Assembly (NCBI GenBank): GCA_965237995.1 | Contig: CBDEGO010000002.1 | Location: forward strand, 372,001-436,000 | Reading direction: 5' to 3' | Source of the DNA: JAAELZ01 sp965237995 | Lineage (GTDB): Bacteria; Pseudomonadota; Gammaproteobacteria; Arenicellales; Poriferihabitantaceae | DNA: 64,000 nt | Shown here: in pieces, positions 53,644-63,061 of the stretch | Numbering within the stretch: the stretch's first letter is position 1 | How the letters are laid out: each line of letters begins with the position of its first letter | The notes under the pieces: generated by a model | Database searches by the model: none | What the model saw: only the letters and a program-made list of their open reading frames with translations | What the model was told of the DNA's origin: nothing | Position numbers and translations under genes: made by a program

Positions 53644-54582
53644 ATGGATTTACTAAGCGATATATTGACCAATCTCAGACTCGAGGGTACTCTGTACTTT
53701 AGAACCTCTTTTACCTCGCCGTGGAGCATTCGAGTACCAAATTACGAGAAGGTATCACGGTTCCATTATGCTCATCGTGGCCATTGTCTGGTGCGTGTCG
53801 ATCAAGATAAGCCACCTGTCCAATTAGAACAAGGTGACTTAGTGATCGTAACTCATGGCGCGGCACATACACTCTATTCTGACCCTACTACCGAAGATCC
53901 ACCTGCTCTGCTTGAGGACGTTATCGAAAAATCAGGCTTCAACGGACAGGGTGCCTTGGTGTATGGTGATGCAGGATCCCATCACGAAACACAATTAATT
54001 TGTGGCCATTTTTCATTTGATAAAGATGCAAGACATCCGCTTATAGATGCCCTACCAGAGCATATAAGAGTTAAAGAATATGGCGCTAATTCTGGCGCCT
54101 GGATGGAAAGTACATTGAAAGTGATAGGTAACGAAGCTGGCATCGGTAACATGGGTAGTGACCTCATTGCACTTAAATTATCTGAGATAATCTATGCACA
54201 AGCAATGCGCTCTTATCTAAGCAATGAAGGTGCTAACAATACAGAGCTGGCAGGGTACACTGATGTGAAATTAGCAAAGGCCATTAAAGTGATACATGAA
54301 TCACCTGAACACCCATGGTCGCTTTCGGAGCTTGCTAGTGTATCTGGCCTTTCACGAACTTCGTTTTCAAATCGATTTAAATCATTGTTATCTGTCACTC
54401 CCTTGGCCTATATGACTCAGTGGAGAATGCAAATAGCCAGAAAAAAACTAAAAGATACCAGTGCCGCACTGATAGAAGTAGCTGAAGCAGTAGGGTATCA
54501 ATCGGAAGCGGCGTTTAGCAGGGTGTTTAAAAAACAATTCGGAATTGCGCCCGTTGCATACAGAAACAAAGGAACAATGTAA
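53644..54582 (+). CDS. AraC-family regulator with N-terminal cupin
   Basis: A 312-residue regulator. The N-terminal cupin-like sensor (about 10-190, with HYAHRGHCLV and GDLVIVTHGAAHTL resembling the AraC_binding_2/cupin_6 type) precedes two C-terminal HTHs (about 208-310: WSLSELASVSGLSRTSFSNRF, cut between helices, and LIEVAEAVGYQSEAAFSRVF). It is divergent from DUF4142-cupredoxin and probably controls that pair. The inducer is unknown. Confidence 0.9.
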   Translation: MDLLSDILTNLRLEGTLYFRTSFTSPWSIRVPNYEKVSRFHYAHRGHCLVRVDQDKPPVQLEQGDLVIVTHGAAHTLYSDPTTEDPPALLEDVIEKSGFNGQGALVYGDAGSHHETQLICGHFSFDKDARHPLIDALPEHIRVKEYGANSGAWMESTLKVIGNEAGIGNMGSDLIALKLSEIIYAQAMRSYLSNEGANNTELAGYTDVKLAKAIKVIHESPEHPWSLSELASVSGLSRTSFSNRFKSLLSVTPLAYMTQWRMQIARKKLKDTSAALIEVAEAVGYQSEAAFSRVFKKQFGIAPVAYRNKGTM

Positions 54583-54612
54583 GAGTGCAATTTCTAGATA
54601 AAAGTGAACTAA

Positions 54613-54633
54613 TCTTATTCGAAAAAAATAAGA
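54613..54633. other. inverted repeat after AraC gene
   Basis: TCTTATT and AATAAGA are complementary 7-mers around a CGAAAAA loop, about 30 nt past the AraC stop. No T-run follows, so terminator function is doubtful. The rest of 54583-54847 shows nothing clear. Confidence 0.25.
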
Positions 54634-54847
54634 CTAGAAATGTGAATTCAGAACTGTAATTTTCTGCTCGAATGCGTCCGCAGGCCACACCGAGAGCCTT
54701 AGTCTCTCTACCGCTTTAGCTAGTTCTTCAACTTCGTCATTACACGTTTTCCAGGAAATATCTTGCTACATCGTGCCTTTAACTACACGTTTTGGCCACC
54801 ATCGCGGAGATTGAAAAAACACTTCGTCTTATCGCTAGCAAGCTCAA

Positions 54848-55267
54848 CTATTTCATTAGTAAAACGGAACAACTTGCCCTATCTGCTACGCTGGAACTGC
54901 AAGACCCCATCGTTCGATGGCCGCCGTTAGCGGTTTTAGTTCGACACCCTATCAAAATCAGATCTGGTTGCCATTCATCCGCTTCAGCCAATATCTCTTT
55001 TGCCCGTTTTCCTTGGCGTAGCGTGGTCGTTGTATTTTCTCCAGGCAAGTTATCCTCTGCCAATTTAACCACCACTGCACTCAGTTCCTTTTTGAGTTGT
55101 TGTTGCGCATCATTCGGAAAAAACGAAGCCACCATCGGCATACCGTAGTCTGGCATGACGGTCACTAGGCGAATCTCCTGTGCACCCAAATTCTTAGCCT
55201 GCTTGCAAAGGCGCGTTGCGTTATCCATCGTTGATACGTCGACCGGAACCAATATTTTGTTATACAT
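54848..55267 (-). CDS. universal stress protein UspA family
   Basis: A 139-residue UspA-fold protein. It begins MYNKILVPVDVS, has the DLILIGCRTK strand, and ends with the ribose/phosphate loop NGGHRTMGSCSSSVADRA followed by CSVLLMK, a variant of the ATP-binding G-x2-G-x9-G-S pattern. It is 13 nt downstream of a TRAP permease gene; UspA proteins next to TRAP transporters (TeaD of TeaABC) modulate uptake. A regulatory role here is inferred from that precedent. Confidence 0.88.
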   Translation of the reverse strand: MYNKILVPVDVSTMDNATRLCKQAKNLGAQEIRLVTVMPDYGMPMVASFFPNDAQQQLKKELSAVVVKLAEDNLPGENTTTTLRQGKRAKEILAEADEWQPDLILIGCRTKTANGGHRTMGSCSSSVADRASCSVLLMK

Positions 55268-55280
55268 ACAATAACCTCAA

Positions 55281-57878
55281 TTAATTTAATGCTGCTTGAC
55301 TACCGTCGTCGCGCCGACGCCGTTGCACAAACCAAACCAGACCAAGCAAGAGCACGCCTAAAATATAAAACCATTGCTTCGCTGGGCGTTCATTTTCTAT
55401 TTGAATACTGGCTATCTCCCAATCGAAATCGAGTTTTTGCTTTTCTGCCGCACCACCAAACACCAGATTATCGATAAGTAACTTACCATCTTCTTCGCGA
55501 AGCTCTAGCCCTGCTGCCGTTTCAATACGTTCGCGCCCTTCTCCAGACGCACCTACTGGAAGCATTACGACCTTATCTACAAAATCACCCTCTAAGTTTT
55601 CACCCTTGACTTGAACACGGATGAGACCATTATCTGGCAAACTTTCTGCTATTTCGTAAATTTGAGCTGGCGCCGCCTCTTGTAAAGGCGGGTAGATGCG
55701 ATCCATAAAAAAGCCCGGCCTGAATAATATGAAAGTCACCAACAGCAACACCAATGTCTCCCACAATTTGCTTTTCGTTAAGAAGTACCCTTGTGTAGCT
55801 GCTGCAAACACCAGCATCGCGATGGTCGCAGAAACAATAACCAGCACTAGATGCCACGGCCCCCGAATACCGATCATTAATAATTCGGTATTGAAAATAA
55901 ACATAAACGGCAAAATGCCTGTACGAATATCATACATAAACCCTTGAATACCGGTCTTTATTGGATCACCACCTGATATCGCTGCGGCAGCATAGGCCGC
56001 TAACCCAACTGGCGGCGTATCATCAGCCAGAATACCAAAGTAAAACACGAATAGGTGCACCGCAATTAATGGCACGATTAAGCCTGACTGTGCGCCAAGT
56101 TGAACAATCACAGGGGCCATTAAAGACGAAACTACAATGTAGTTTGCCGTGGTGGGTAAGCCCATGCCAAGTAATAAACTAATTCCAGCCGTCATCATCA
56201 GCATAACAATTAAATTGCCACCCGAAATAAACTCTACAAACTCAGCCATTACCAAGCCTATCCCTGTCAACGTAACGGTACCAATGATAATTCCCGCCGC
56301 AGCCGTCGCGATGCCGATACCGATCATGTTACGCGCACCCGCAACCATACCTTCTTTAAAGTCGAACCAGCCGTCTGCAAATCTTGACATAAAATTCGTC
56401 TCTCCGCGCATCATCGCTTTTAGCGCTTTGTGCGTAAACAGTACGAAGATCATGCCCATTGAAGCCCAGAATGCTGACAGCGCGGGGGATAGACGTTCAA
56501 TCGTCAAACACCAGATTAACAACACCACTGGAAGCAAAAAATATAATCCAGACTTAACCACGGGGCCCGTTTCAGGTAATTCGTTAATTTCGTCGGAACG
56601 GCCAAGGTCTGGATAGTTAACAGCAAGTCTAACTAATACAAAATAGACCGCAATAAACAACAAACCTGCTATCCATGGTGTTGCAGACCCTGCTACCGCT
56701 TTTAACCAACCCAAGCCGTAGTACATGGCAAGAGACAACAGCACCATGCCTAGCACTACCGTCATAAAGGTTAACGCGCTTTGCAAGAATGTTTTCTTAT
56801 GTCGACGCGGTAAGCCCTCTAAGCCGGCTTTGCAAGACTCCAAATGAACGATATAGACTAAGGCTATGTAAGAAATAATAGCCGGTAAAAAGGCGTGTTT
56901 AACTACTTCGATGTAGCTTATGCCAACAAATTCGATCATTAAGAATGCTGCAGCGCCCATCACAGGCGGTGTAAGTTGACCATTGGTTGAAGAGGCTACT
57001 TCAACCGCACCTGCTTTCTCTGCTGGAAACCCCACTCGCTTCATCAGCGGAATAGTAAAAGTGCCTGTCGTCACTACGTTGGCAATGGAAGAACCCGACA
57101 CTAAACCCGTTAGGGCAGAAGAAACCACTGACGCTTTTGCTGGCCCCCCTTTTAAATGACCCAGCAAGGTAAACGCCACCCAAATAAAGTAATTTCCCGC
57201 ACCGGCTCGCTCTAACAACGAACCAAACAGTACGAACAAAAATACCATTGATGTCGACACACCCAACGCAATACCAAATACGCCTTCTTGGGTAATCCAT
57301 AAGTGGCTCATTGCACGTGAGAACGAGGCCCCTTTCCAAGCGATTACATCGGGCGCCAAGTGCCCAAAGAACACATAACAAAGAAAAACCGAGGCAATAA
57401 TCATTAAAGGTGGACCCAAAGCGCGCCGCGCCGCCTCAAGCACTAACACCAAACCAATACCTGAGATGATTAAATCCATTTTAATCGGTAAGCCTGGGCG
57501 GTTAGCCAAGTCAACCGCAAATACAGATAGGTACATCGTGACGATGATAGCCACAATTGCCAGCACCCAGTCTTGTATGGGAATATGTCTGCGCGGTGAC
57601 GACTTCAATGCAGGATAAGCGAGAAAACCCAGAAATAACGCAAAAGCCAGATGAATCGATCGGGTATCCGTATTATTTAAAACGGGTACCAGTTTAGGAA
57701 TCATGTAAGGTATCGGCGAAGCGATCCATAGCTGAAAAGCAGACCAAGCAAATGCCACCCAGAACAGAAGCTTTGCGATTGACGTATTACTAGGGTTTCG
57801 GGCCCCCGTATCCGTCTCCGCTAGCATCTCCTCTAACTTTTCTTCATCGACCTTAAAATCTGTACTTTTTTCAGACAT
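55281..57878 (-). CDS. TRAP transporter fused permease (TAXI type)
   Basis: An 865-residue inner-membrane protein fusing the small DctQ-like and large DctM-like permease subunits, as in TAXI-TRAP systems. It has about 18 or more hydrophobic segments, with conserved large-subunit motifs GSSIANVVTTGTFTIPLMKR and GMGLPTTANYIVVSSLM in the two halves. A C-terminal periplasmic beta-rich region (about 740-840, DUF3394-like) is followed by a last helix and Arg-rich tail. It imports an organic acid using an ion gradient with the TAXI binding protein encoded upstream. A terminator-like hairpin separates the two genes. Confidence 0.93.
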   Translation of the reverse strand: MSEKSTDFKVDEEKLEEMLAETDTGARNPSNTSIAKLLFWVAFAWSAFQLWIASPIPYMIPKLVPVLNNTDTRSIHLAFALFLGFLAYPALKSSPRRHIPIQDWVLAIVAIIVTMYLSVFAVDLANRPGLPIKMDLIISGIGLVLVLEAARRALGPPLMIIASVFLCYVFFGHLAPDVIAWKGASFSRAMSHLWITQEGVFGIALGVSTSMVFLFVLFGSLLERAGAGNYFIWVAFTLLGHLKGGPAKASVVSSALTGLVSGSSIANVVTTGTFTIPLMKRVGFPAEKAGAVEVASSTNGQLTPPVMGAAAFLMIEFVGISYIEVVKHAFLPAIISYIALVYIVHLESCKAGLEGLPRRHKKTFLQSALTFMTVVLGMVLLSLAMYYGLGWLKAVAGSATPWIAGLLFIAVYFVLVRLAVNYPDLGRSDEINELPETGPVVKSGLYFLLPVVLLIWCLTIERLSPALSAFWASMGMIFVLFTHKALKAMMRGETNFMSRFADGWFDFKEGMVAGARNMIGIGIATAAAGIIIGTVTLTGIGLVMAEFVEFISGGNLIVMLMMTAGISLLLGMGLPTTANYIVVSSLMAPVIVQLGAQSGLIVPLIAVHLFVFYFGILADDTPPVGLAAYAAAAISGGDPIKTGIQGFMYDIRTGILPFMFIFNTELLMIGIRGPWHLVLVIVSATIAMLVFAAATQGYFLTKSKLWETLVLLLVTFILFRPGFFMDRIYPPLQEAAPAQIYEIAESLPDNGLIRVQVKGENLEGDFVDKVVMLPVGASGEGRERIETAAGLELREEDGKLLIDNLVFGGAAEKQKLDFDWEIASIQIENERPAKQWFYILGVLLLGLVWFVQRRRRDDGSQAALN

Positions 57879-57992
57879 TGAGTATTCCTCTTTTAAATGT
57901 TTAGCGGCAGCCCAATCAATTAGGTTGTGTTATGTATTAGCCAGTCTTCGTGGTAGAACAAACACAGCAAAACCTAATTAATCGATATAAAA

Positions 57993-58018
57993 CAAAAAGG
58001 CGGGTTTTCACCCGCCTT
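57993..58018 (-). terminator. rho-independent terminator between TAXI and permease genes
   Basis: Read on the minus strand: AAGGCGGGT, loop GAAA, ACCCGCCTT, then TTTTTGTT. A 9-bp GC-rich stem with a following T-run sits 19 nt after the binding-protein stop. It probably terminates most transcripts, leaving read-through for the permease. Confidence 0.85.
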
Positions 58019-58036
58019 GAATCTGCATTCACCAGA

Positions 58037-59008
58037 TTACATCCAACCGCGTTCTTTATAATATTTCACCGCGCCATCATGTAACGGTGCAGATAATGCA
58101 TCGCTAATCATTTCACTTTCTTTCAAGTTGCCAAATGCTGGATGTAACTTTTTAAAGTCATCGAAATTATCAAATACACCTTTCACCACTTGATAAACCA
58201 CTTCCTCAGGCACTGACGCAGAAGATACGAAAGTCGCACCTACGCCGAAGGTATCAACATCAGCGTCATTGCCGGTGTACATTCCACCAGGGACTGTGGC
58301 ACTACGATAATAAGAGTTATCGTTAATCAAACTTTCTACTTCAGGGCCATCGATAGTGACGATTTTAGCGTCACAAGTCGTGGTGGTTTCCTTAATAATG
58401 CCCGCTGGATGGCCCACTAAAATAATATAGGCGTCAATCTTGTTATCGCACAATGCTTGTCCCATCTCTGAAGACTTAAGCTCCGCTGCTAACTTTAAAT
58501 CAGAACGCTCTATACCTAATGCGCCGGCTAAAACATCGTACGTAGCCACTGTACCAGAACCTGGTTGGCCAACGTTCATCCGCTTACCTTTGATGTCTCT
58601 AACATGATTAATGTTGGCATCCGCCCGCGCTACAACAGTAGCAGGCTCTGCATGAACTGAAAATACTGCGCGTAAGTCTTTAAATGCTCCGGCATCTTTA
58701 AACTTAGAAGTACCATTGTATGCGTGGTACTGCCAATCAGACTGGGCCACACCCATTTCTAACTCACCGGTACGTACCGCGTTTATATTAAATACCGAGC
58801 CACCTGTTGACTCTACTGAGCAACGTATACCGTGCTCTTTGCGCGATTTATTCACAAGTCGGCATATTGCACCACCTGTGGGGTAATAAACGCCGGTTAC
58901 GCCACCTGTACCAATCGATACAAATTGCTGCTCTGCAGCGGAAGCTGTTGCACCCACTCCAATTGCAAGGCTAGCTGCCAGCAAAGATTTTGCGATCTGT
59001 CTTTTCAT
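58037..59008 (-). CDS. TAXI family TRAP substrate-binding protein
   Basis: A 323-residue periplasmic binding protein with a signal peptide (about 1-24, ASA cleavage). The TAXI signature FVSIGTGGVTGVYYPTGG starts the mature chain; SVESTGGSVFNINAVRTGE, cut within the ligand loop, and MGVAQSDWQYHAY are also typical. TAXI proteins bind organic acids such as 2-oxoglutarate or glutamate-like ligands; the ligand here is unknown. It is divergent from an RpiR regulator and upstream of the permease. Confidence 0.95.
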   Translation of the reverse strand: MKRQIAKSLLAASLAIGVGATASAAEQQFVSIGTGGVTGVYYPTGGAICRLVNKSRKEHGIRCSVESTGGSVFNINAVRTGELEMGVAQSDWQYHAYNGTSKFKDAGAFKDLRAVFSVHAEPATVVARADANINHVRDIKGKRMNVGQPGSGTVATYDVLAGALGIERSDLKLAAELKSSEMGQALCDNKIDAYIILVGHPAGIIKETTTTCDAKIVTIDGPEVESLINDNSYYRSATVPGGMYTGNDADVDTFGVGATFVSSASVPEEVVYQVVKGVFDNFDDFKKLHPAFGNLKESEMISDALSAPLHDGAVKYYKERGWM

Positions 59009-59176
59009 GTTCTCTTACTCTCCAAATAAATGATTAATTTACGCTTATGTATAGCGGTTTTAGGGGATCAACACACCGTAACAGTGACTTGAAACGTAAC
59101 CAAAGAATACACCATTGCAAAATAAATGCATATATTTTTTGCGCCAACTTTAATAAATGCACAAATTAGCATAAAA

Positions 59177-59198
59177 TTACGCAAAATATATTGCGCAA
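59177..59198. promoter_or_regulatory. operator candidate between TAXI and RpiR genes
   Basis: TTACGCAA (59177-59184) and TTGCGCAA (59191-59198), with a related TTGCGCCAA at 59139-59147. The near-palindromic repeats sit in the divergent promoter region, close to the RpiR start, and are candidates for autoregulation. Confidence 0.35.
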
Positions 59199-59226
59199 AT
59201 AACTAGAACTAGCGATACTACTACTT

Positions 59227-60144
59227 ATGGCGCAACCTACCCCAGAAACTTTAGATGAACTAAGAGAGTTGCTTATCGACTTAGAATCCGGCATTAGCAC
59301 CGTTCGTCTAGGTAACACCTCCATAAAAACCTTAAAGAACATGCTGATTTCTCCGGCGAACACAGCGGTAACGACCATGTCTAACATTGCGGCGGCCAAC
59401 GGCGTTAACCCTTCTACACTTACTCGTTTAGCTTACGCTTTAGGTTATGAAAAATTTTCGCAACTGCACAAGCTATTTCGGAATCAAGTCGAAAACGACG
59501 CGCACTATTACACCAATAAAGTCACACAACTCATCTCCAATGACACGCAGTTAGAACAATCAGATGAGGTTTTTGACGGCATTGTGCGTCAAGAAACGCA
59601 TAATGTTGCGTCTTTAAGCGCTAACATCAGTCGTCGTGCTTGCCAAGAAGTCGTGACGTTAATGATTGCGGCAAGAAAAATCAGGTTCCACGGCAGGCGC
59701 CAGTTTTATTGCCTAGCGGCTTTTTACTCCTACTGCCTTGGTCTTATTCGAGAGCACGTTGATATTTTGCAAGATGACGTGCACGGCATCAGCCACTCGC
59801 TTAATTATATGGATGAGCGAGACTTACTCGTAGTGATGGGTTGCGCGCCACACACTAAGGCGACTGTCGACGCATGCAAAATCGCTCAATCGCAAGATAT
59901 CCAAATCGTCGCGATTACTGATTCAGCCAACTCGCCGCTTGCGCATTTTGCCTCGCAGCATTTAATTATTCCAACCGAAAGTCAGTTTTACAGTAACAGT
60001 ATGTCTGCCGCGTTTACGTTAGCTGAAGCGACCTTAACAATGGCTGCTCAACAAATGGGCGAGACCGCATTAGACACATTGAAGAAGCGCGAAAGCATGA
60101 TCGAGCAATTTGGCATCGGTTTATCCCCTACACCACAAACTTAG
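59227..60144 (+). CDS. RpiR/MurR family transcriptional regulator
   Basis: A 305-residue regulator with an N-terminal HTH_6 domain (about 15-95, with TTMSNIAAANGVNPSTLTRLA, cut in the recognition helix) and a C-terminal SIS domain (about 135-275, RKIRFHGRRQFYCLAAFYS and DLLVVMGCAPHTKATVDA) that usually senses a phosphosugar or related acid. It is divergent from the TAXI gene and 17 nt before an aminotransferase gene. It probably controls both import and catabolism. Confidence 0.92.
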   Translation: MAQPTPETLDELRELLIDLESGISTVRLGNTSIKTLKNMLISPANTAVTTMSNIAAANGVNPSTLTRLAYALGYEKFSQLHKLFRNQVENDAHYYTNKVTQLISNDTQLEQSDEVFDGIVRQETHNVASLSANISRRACQEVVTLMIAARKIRFHGRRQFYCLAAFYSYCLGLIREHVDILQDDVHGISHSLNYMDERDLLVVMGCAPHTKATVDACKIAQSQDIQIVAITDSANSPLAHFASQHLIIPTESQFYSNSMSAAFTLAEATLTMAAQQMGETALDTLKKRESMIEQFGIGLSPTPQT

Positions 60145-60161
60145 ACTAACCACATAAAACA

Positions 60162-61493
60162 ATGAGCCACATACTGCATCGCTACGCGGCCCCGCCTTCA
60201 CGTGTTATTAGTCATGGTGAAGGGCCCTATTTGATTGACACAAAAGGTAAGCAATATCTTGATGCCTGTTGCGGGGCAGCGGTTTCCTGCTTGGGGCACA
60301 ACCACCCGAAAGTAACTCAAGCGATTAAAGATCAAGTCGACAAAATAGCCTACGCGCATACCAGTTTTTTCACCTCTGACTCATCCGAACAACTTGCTGA
60401 CCATCTGATATCAATAGCGCCGAGCAACATGGAACAGGTCTATTTCGTGACAGGTGGCTCTGAAGCCAATGAAGCAGCTATTAAACTAGCGAGGCAGTAC
60501 TTCGTTGAAATAGGACAGCCGCAGCGGCAACATTTCATTGCAAGACGCCAAAGCTATCATGGCAATACCGTGATGACACTAGCGGTAGGTGGGAATGAAC
60601 TGCGTAAGCGCATGTTCGCACCAATTTTACCAAGCACACATCATATTGCACCTTGTTTTGCGTATCGCGAACAAAATGATGAGGAAAGCTGCGAAGACTA
60701 TACTAAGAGGATAACCGACGAGTTAGAGGCCAAGATTTTACAATTGGGCGCAGACTCTGTCATTGGGTTCATTGCCGAGCCGATAGTAGGTGCCACAGCC
60801 GGCGCGGTAACGCCTACTACGGGGTATTTTCAGCGTGTTCGCGAAATATGCGACAAATACGGTATATTATTAATTTTGGACGAGATCATGTGCGGAATGG
60901 GTCGTACCGGGCATCACTTTGCGATCACACCCGAAAAAATCGAACCAGACATTATCACCATTGCTAAAGGGCTAGGAGGCGGTTATCAACCAATTGGAGC
61001 AACGCTAATTAGTGAGCAATTAAGTCACGCGATAAAACAAGGCACTGGACATTTTCAACACGGCCACACTTATATCAGTCACCCAACCGTCACGGCCGCC
61101 GCTTTGGCGGTACAAAAAGAAATCCAAAATGAGGGCTTGTTGGAAAACGTGACAAAACAAGGGGCCTATCTTAAGAATGCGTTACACTCTGCTTTTGATT
61201 CACACCCGCATGTTGGAGACATTCGTGGTCGGGGCTTATTTCTAGGGATTGAATTTGTTCAAAACAAAGCACGAAAAACGCCCTTTCCACCTGCTTTTCC
61301 GTTGCATAAACATCTAAAAGCAATCGCAATGGAATTAGGTCTATTGGTGTATCCAATGCCAGGCACTATTGATGGAGAATATGGGCATCACGTATTAATT
61401 GCCCCACCATTTATTATTGACCGCAACCATTGCGACGAATTGGTGCGTAAGTTAGCGCTTGCTGTTGACCAGGCGATTGCAAAATTCGAATGA
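60162..61493 (+). CDS. class III PLP aminotransferase
   Basis: A 443-residue omega-aminotransferase-type enzyme. The PLP lysine lies in IITIAKGLGGGYQPIGA; LLILDEIMCGMGRTG holds the cofactor aspartate, and VTGGSEANEAAIKLARQY the phosphate site. Substrates of this class include beta-alanine, taurine, GABA and other omega- or beta-amino acids. It lies between an RpiR regulator and a BKACE gene, which suggests it produces (or consumes) a keto acid that BKACE then cleaves. The amino donor is not deducible. Confidence 0.92.
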   Translation: MSHILHRYAAPPSRVISHGEGPYLIDTKGKQYLDACCGAAVSCLGHNHPKVTQAIKDQVDKIAYAHTSFFTSDSSEQLADHLISIAPSNMEQVYFVTGGSEANEAAIKLARQYFVEIGQPQRQHFIARRQSYHGNTVMTLAVGGNELRKRMFAPILPSTHHIAPCFAYREQNDEESCEDYTKRITDELEAKILQLGADSVIGFIAEPIVGATAGAVTPTTGYFQRVREICDKYGILLILDEIMCGMGRTGHHFAITPEKIEPDIITIAKGLGGGYQPIGATLISEQLSHAIKQGTGHFQHGHTYISHPTVTAAALAVQKEIQNEGLLENVTKQGAYLKNALHSAFDSHPHVGDIRGRGLFLGIEFVQNKARKTPFPPAFPLHKHLKAIAMELGLLVYPMPGTIDGEYGHHVLIAPPFIIDRNHCDELVRKLALAVDQAIAKFE

Positions 61494-61512
61494 ACCAAAC
61501 CATGCTAGCAAT

Positions 61513-62325
61513 ATGACTGTTGTGATCGCAAGCGCACCAAACGGCGCCTATAAACAACGCGGAGAGCACCCTAAATTACCGCTCACTTTAAAGGAGATAG
61601 TAAAAACTGCAATCGCTGTACAAAAAGCCGGTGCCGCTATGTTGCACTTGCACATCAGAGAGACCGATGGCAGCCATAGTTTAGATCCAACAATTTATCT
61701 TAAAACGCTAGAGGCTATCCAAACTGAACTGGGAGATCAGCTGTTATTGCAAATAACCAGTGAGGCGGGTGGCAAATATTCAGCAAGCGAACAAATAGCC
61801 GCAGTCAAGGAAGTAAAGCCCGACGCTGTGTCTGTAGCACTTAAAGAGGTGATTCGCAGCCCAGATGACATGCCCAAAGCACAGGCCTTCTTCAACTGGT
61901 TAGCGGAGCATCAAGTGCTACCGCAATACATTTTGTACTCGGATGCTGACGTAAACCTTTATAAGCGTTTGCGACAGCAGTACATCATGCCTACCCACCC
62001 GCATTCGGTACTGTTTGTCTTAGGGCGTTATCATAATAGTCAGCAATCTAACCCTGAGGAGCTTCAGCCATTTTTAAATGCATGGGACAAAGACAGCTCT
62101 GCCAACTGGATGGTATGCGCGTTCGGAAGCTCAGAACAAGACTGCTTATTAAGTGCAGCCAAACAAAGTGGGCACGTAAGAATTGGATTTGAAAATAGTC
62201 TACTCACTAAGAACGGATTAGTAGCTGACTCAAACGAAGCACAAGTATTCGATTTAGTACAAACGCTGCGATTAAACGGTTTAACACCCGCAAATGCTCA
62301 ACAAGCCAAGACGCTATTAAGTTAG
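61513..62325 (+). CDS. beta-keto acid cleavage enzyme (BKACE, DUF849)
   Basis: A 270-residue TIM-barrel enzyme of the Kce/BKACE family, which condenses a beta-keto acid with acetyl-CoA to give acetoacetate and a new CoA ester, using zinc. It shows the N-terminal VVIASAPNGAYKQ, the zinc-ligand motif LHLHIRETDGSHSLDP (H-x-H), SEAGGKYS, and RIGFENSLLTKNG near the C-terminus. The ATG at 61513 is chosen because the barrel's first strand starts there; an upstream frame opening at 61459 overlaps the aminotransferase. The gene lies 19 nt after that gene. Together with TRAP import it forms a compact degradation route. Confidence 0.9.
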   Translation: MTVVIASAPNGAYKQRGEHPKLPLTLKEIVKTAIAVQKAGAAMLHLHIRETDGSHSLDPTIYLKTLEAIQTELGDQLLLQITSEAGGKYSASEQIAAVKEVKPDAVSVALKEVIRSPDDMPKAQAFFNWLAEHQVLPQYILYSDADVNLYKRLRQQYIMPTHPHSVLFVLGRYHNSQQSNPEELQPFLNAWDKDSSANWMVCAFGSSEQDCLLSAAKQSGHVRIGFENSLLTKNGLVADSNEAQVFDLVQTLRLNGLTPANAQQAKTLLS

Positions 62326-62386
62326 ATGAATTCAAACCACATTGATCTGAAAACTCATTTCAGACAAAGCACTGTTAGGCTACTCT

Positions 62387-63040
62387 GTGAACTTAAATAT
62401 AAGTAATATTGTTTGGGGCTTTGACGGTACTCTTTTTGATACTTATAGCGCAATTGTCGATGCTTTCATGTCAGTTTTTTCGACTGAATATGACATAGAG
62501 ATAGATCGGAAAAGAGTGTATAACCTTGTAAAAATAGACACTAAATACTGCGCAGCAATAATCTCACAGGAACATGGTTTCAACGAAAAAAACCTTTTAC
62601 TAAAAGCTAGGAAAGCCTACGATAATCAGCAAGATATTGAACAGCTCCCGTTTGAAAACGTAGCTAAAGTTTGCGACTATATTCAGAGTAACGGAGGGAG
62701 CAATTATTTGGTCACCCATAGAGATAAAGTATCATTGGAAAAGATGCTATTAGCATATGGATTCCAACAATATTTTGAGGAAATTATAACGGCAGATGAT
62801 GCCTTTGCTTTAAAGCCATCTCCAGAGAGCTTTTTATATCTAGTTACTAAGCACAATCTTAATCCAACGCAAACCTTTGCCGTAGGAGATCGTGATATAG
62901 ATCTACTAGCAGCAGATGCAGCTGGGTTATCTTCAATATACTTTTCCGAACTTGGTTATAACAATCCAATAGCAACAATTAATATTACTACTTACAGTGA
63001 GCTTTTAACAAAGCTAGGTGTTTACAGCATAACAAATTAA
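62387..63040 (+). CDS. HAD-like hydrolase lacking the nucleophile aspartate
   Basis: A 217-residue HAD subfamily IA protein, closest in pattern to phosphoglycolate-phosphatase-like enzymes. Motif I reads IVWGFDGTLFDTY: the first Asp of D-x-D-G-T is Gly11, while Asp13 is kept. Motif II is Thr110 (YLVTHRD), motif III Lys143 (ALKPSPESF) and motif IV GDRDIDLLAADAAG (167-180). The helical cap (about 20-90) is present. Without the nucleophile, phosphatase activity is not expected; one base change (GAC to GGC) would account for it. The start is GTG at 62387. No functional link to neighbours. Confidence 0.85.
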   Translation: MNLNISNIVWGFDGTLFDTYSAIVDAFMSVFSTEYDIEIDRKRVYNLVKIDTKYCAAIISQEHGFNEKNLLLKARKAYDNQQDIEQLPFENVAKVCDYIQSNGGSNYLVTHRDKVSLEKMLLAYGFQQYFEEIITADDAFALKPSPESFLYLVTKHNLNPTQTFAVGDRDIDLLAADAAGLSSIYFSELGYNNPIATINITTYSELLTKLGVYSITN

Positions 63041-63061
63041 AGAAATTAGCCACAAACAGAT

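Noticed and set aside
54792..55148. 118-codon ORF on the plus strand at the uspA locus
   Set aside because: It overlaps uspA antisense over most of its length and lacks any family pattern.
56149..56616. 155-codon ORF opposite the TRAP permease
   Set aside because: It reads Ile/Pro/Thr-rich sequence complementary to membrane-helix codons of the true gene.
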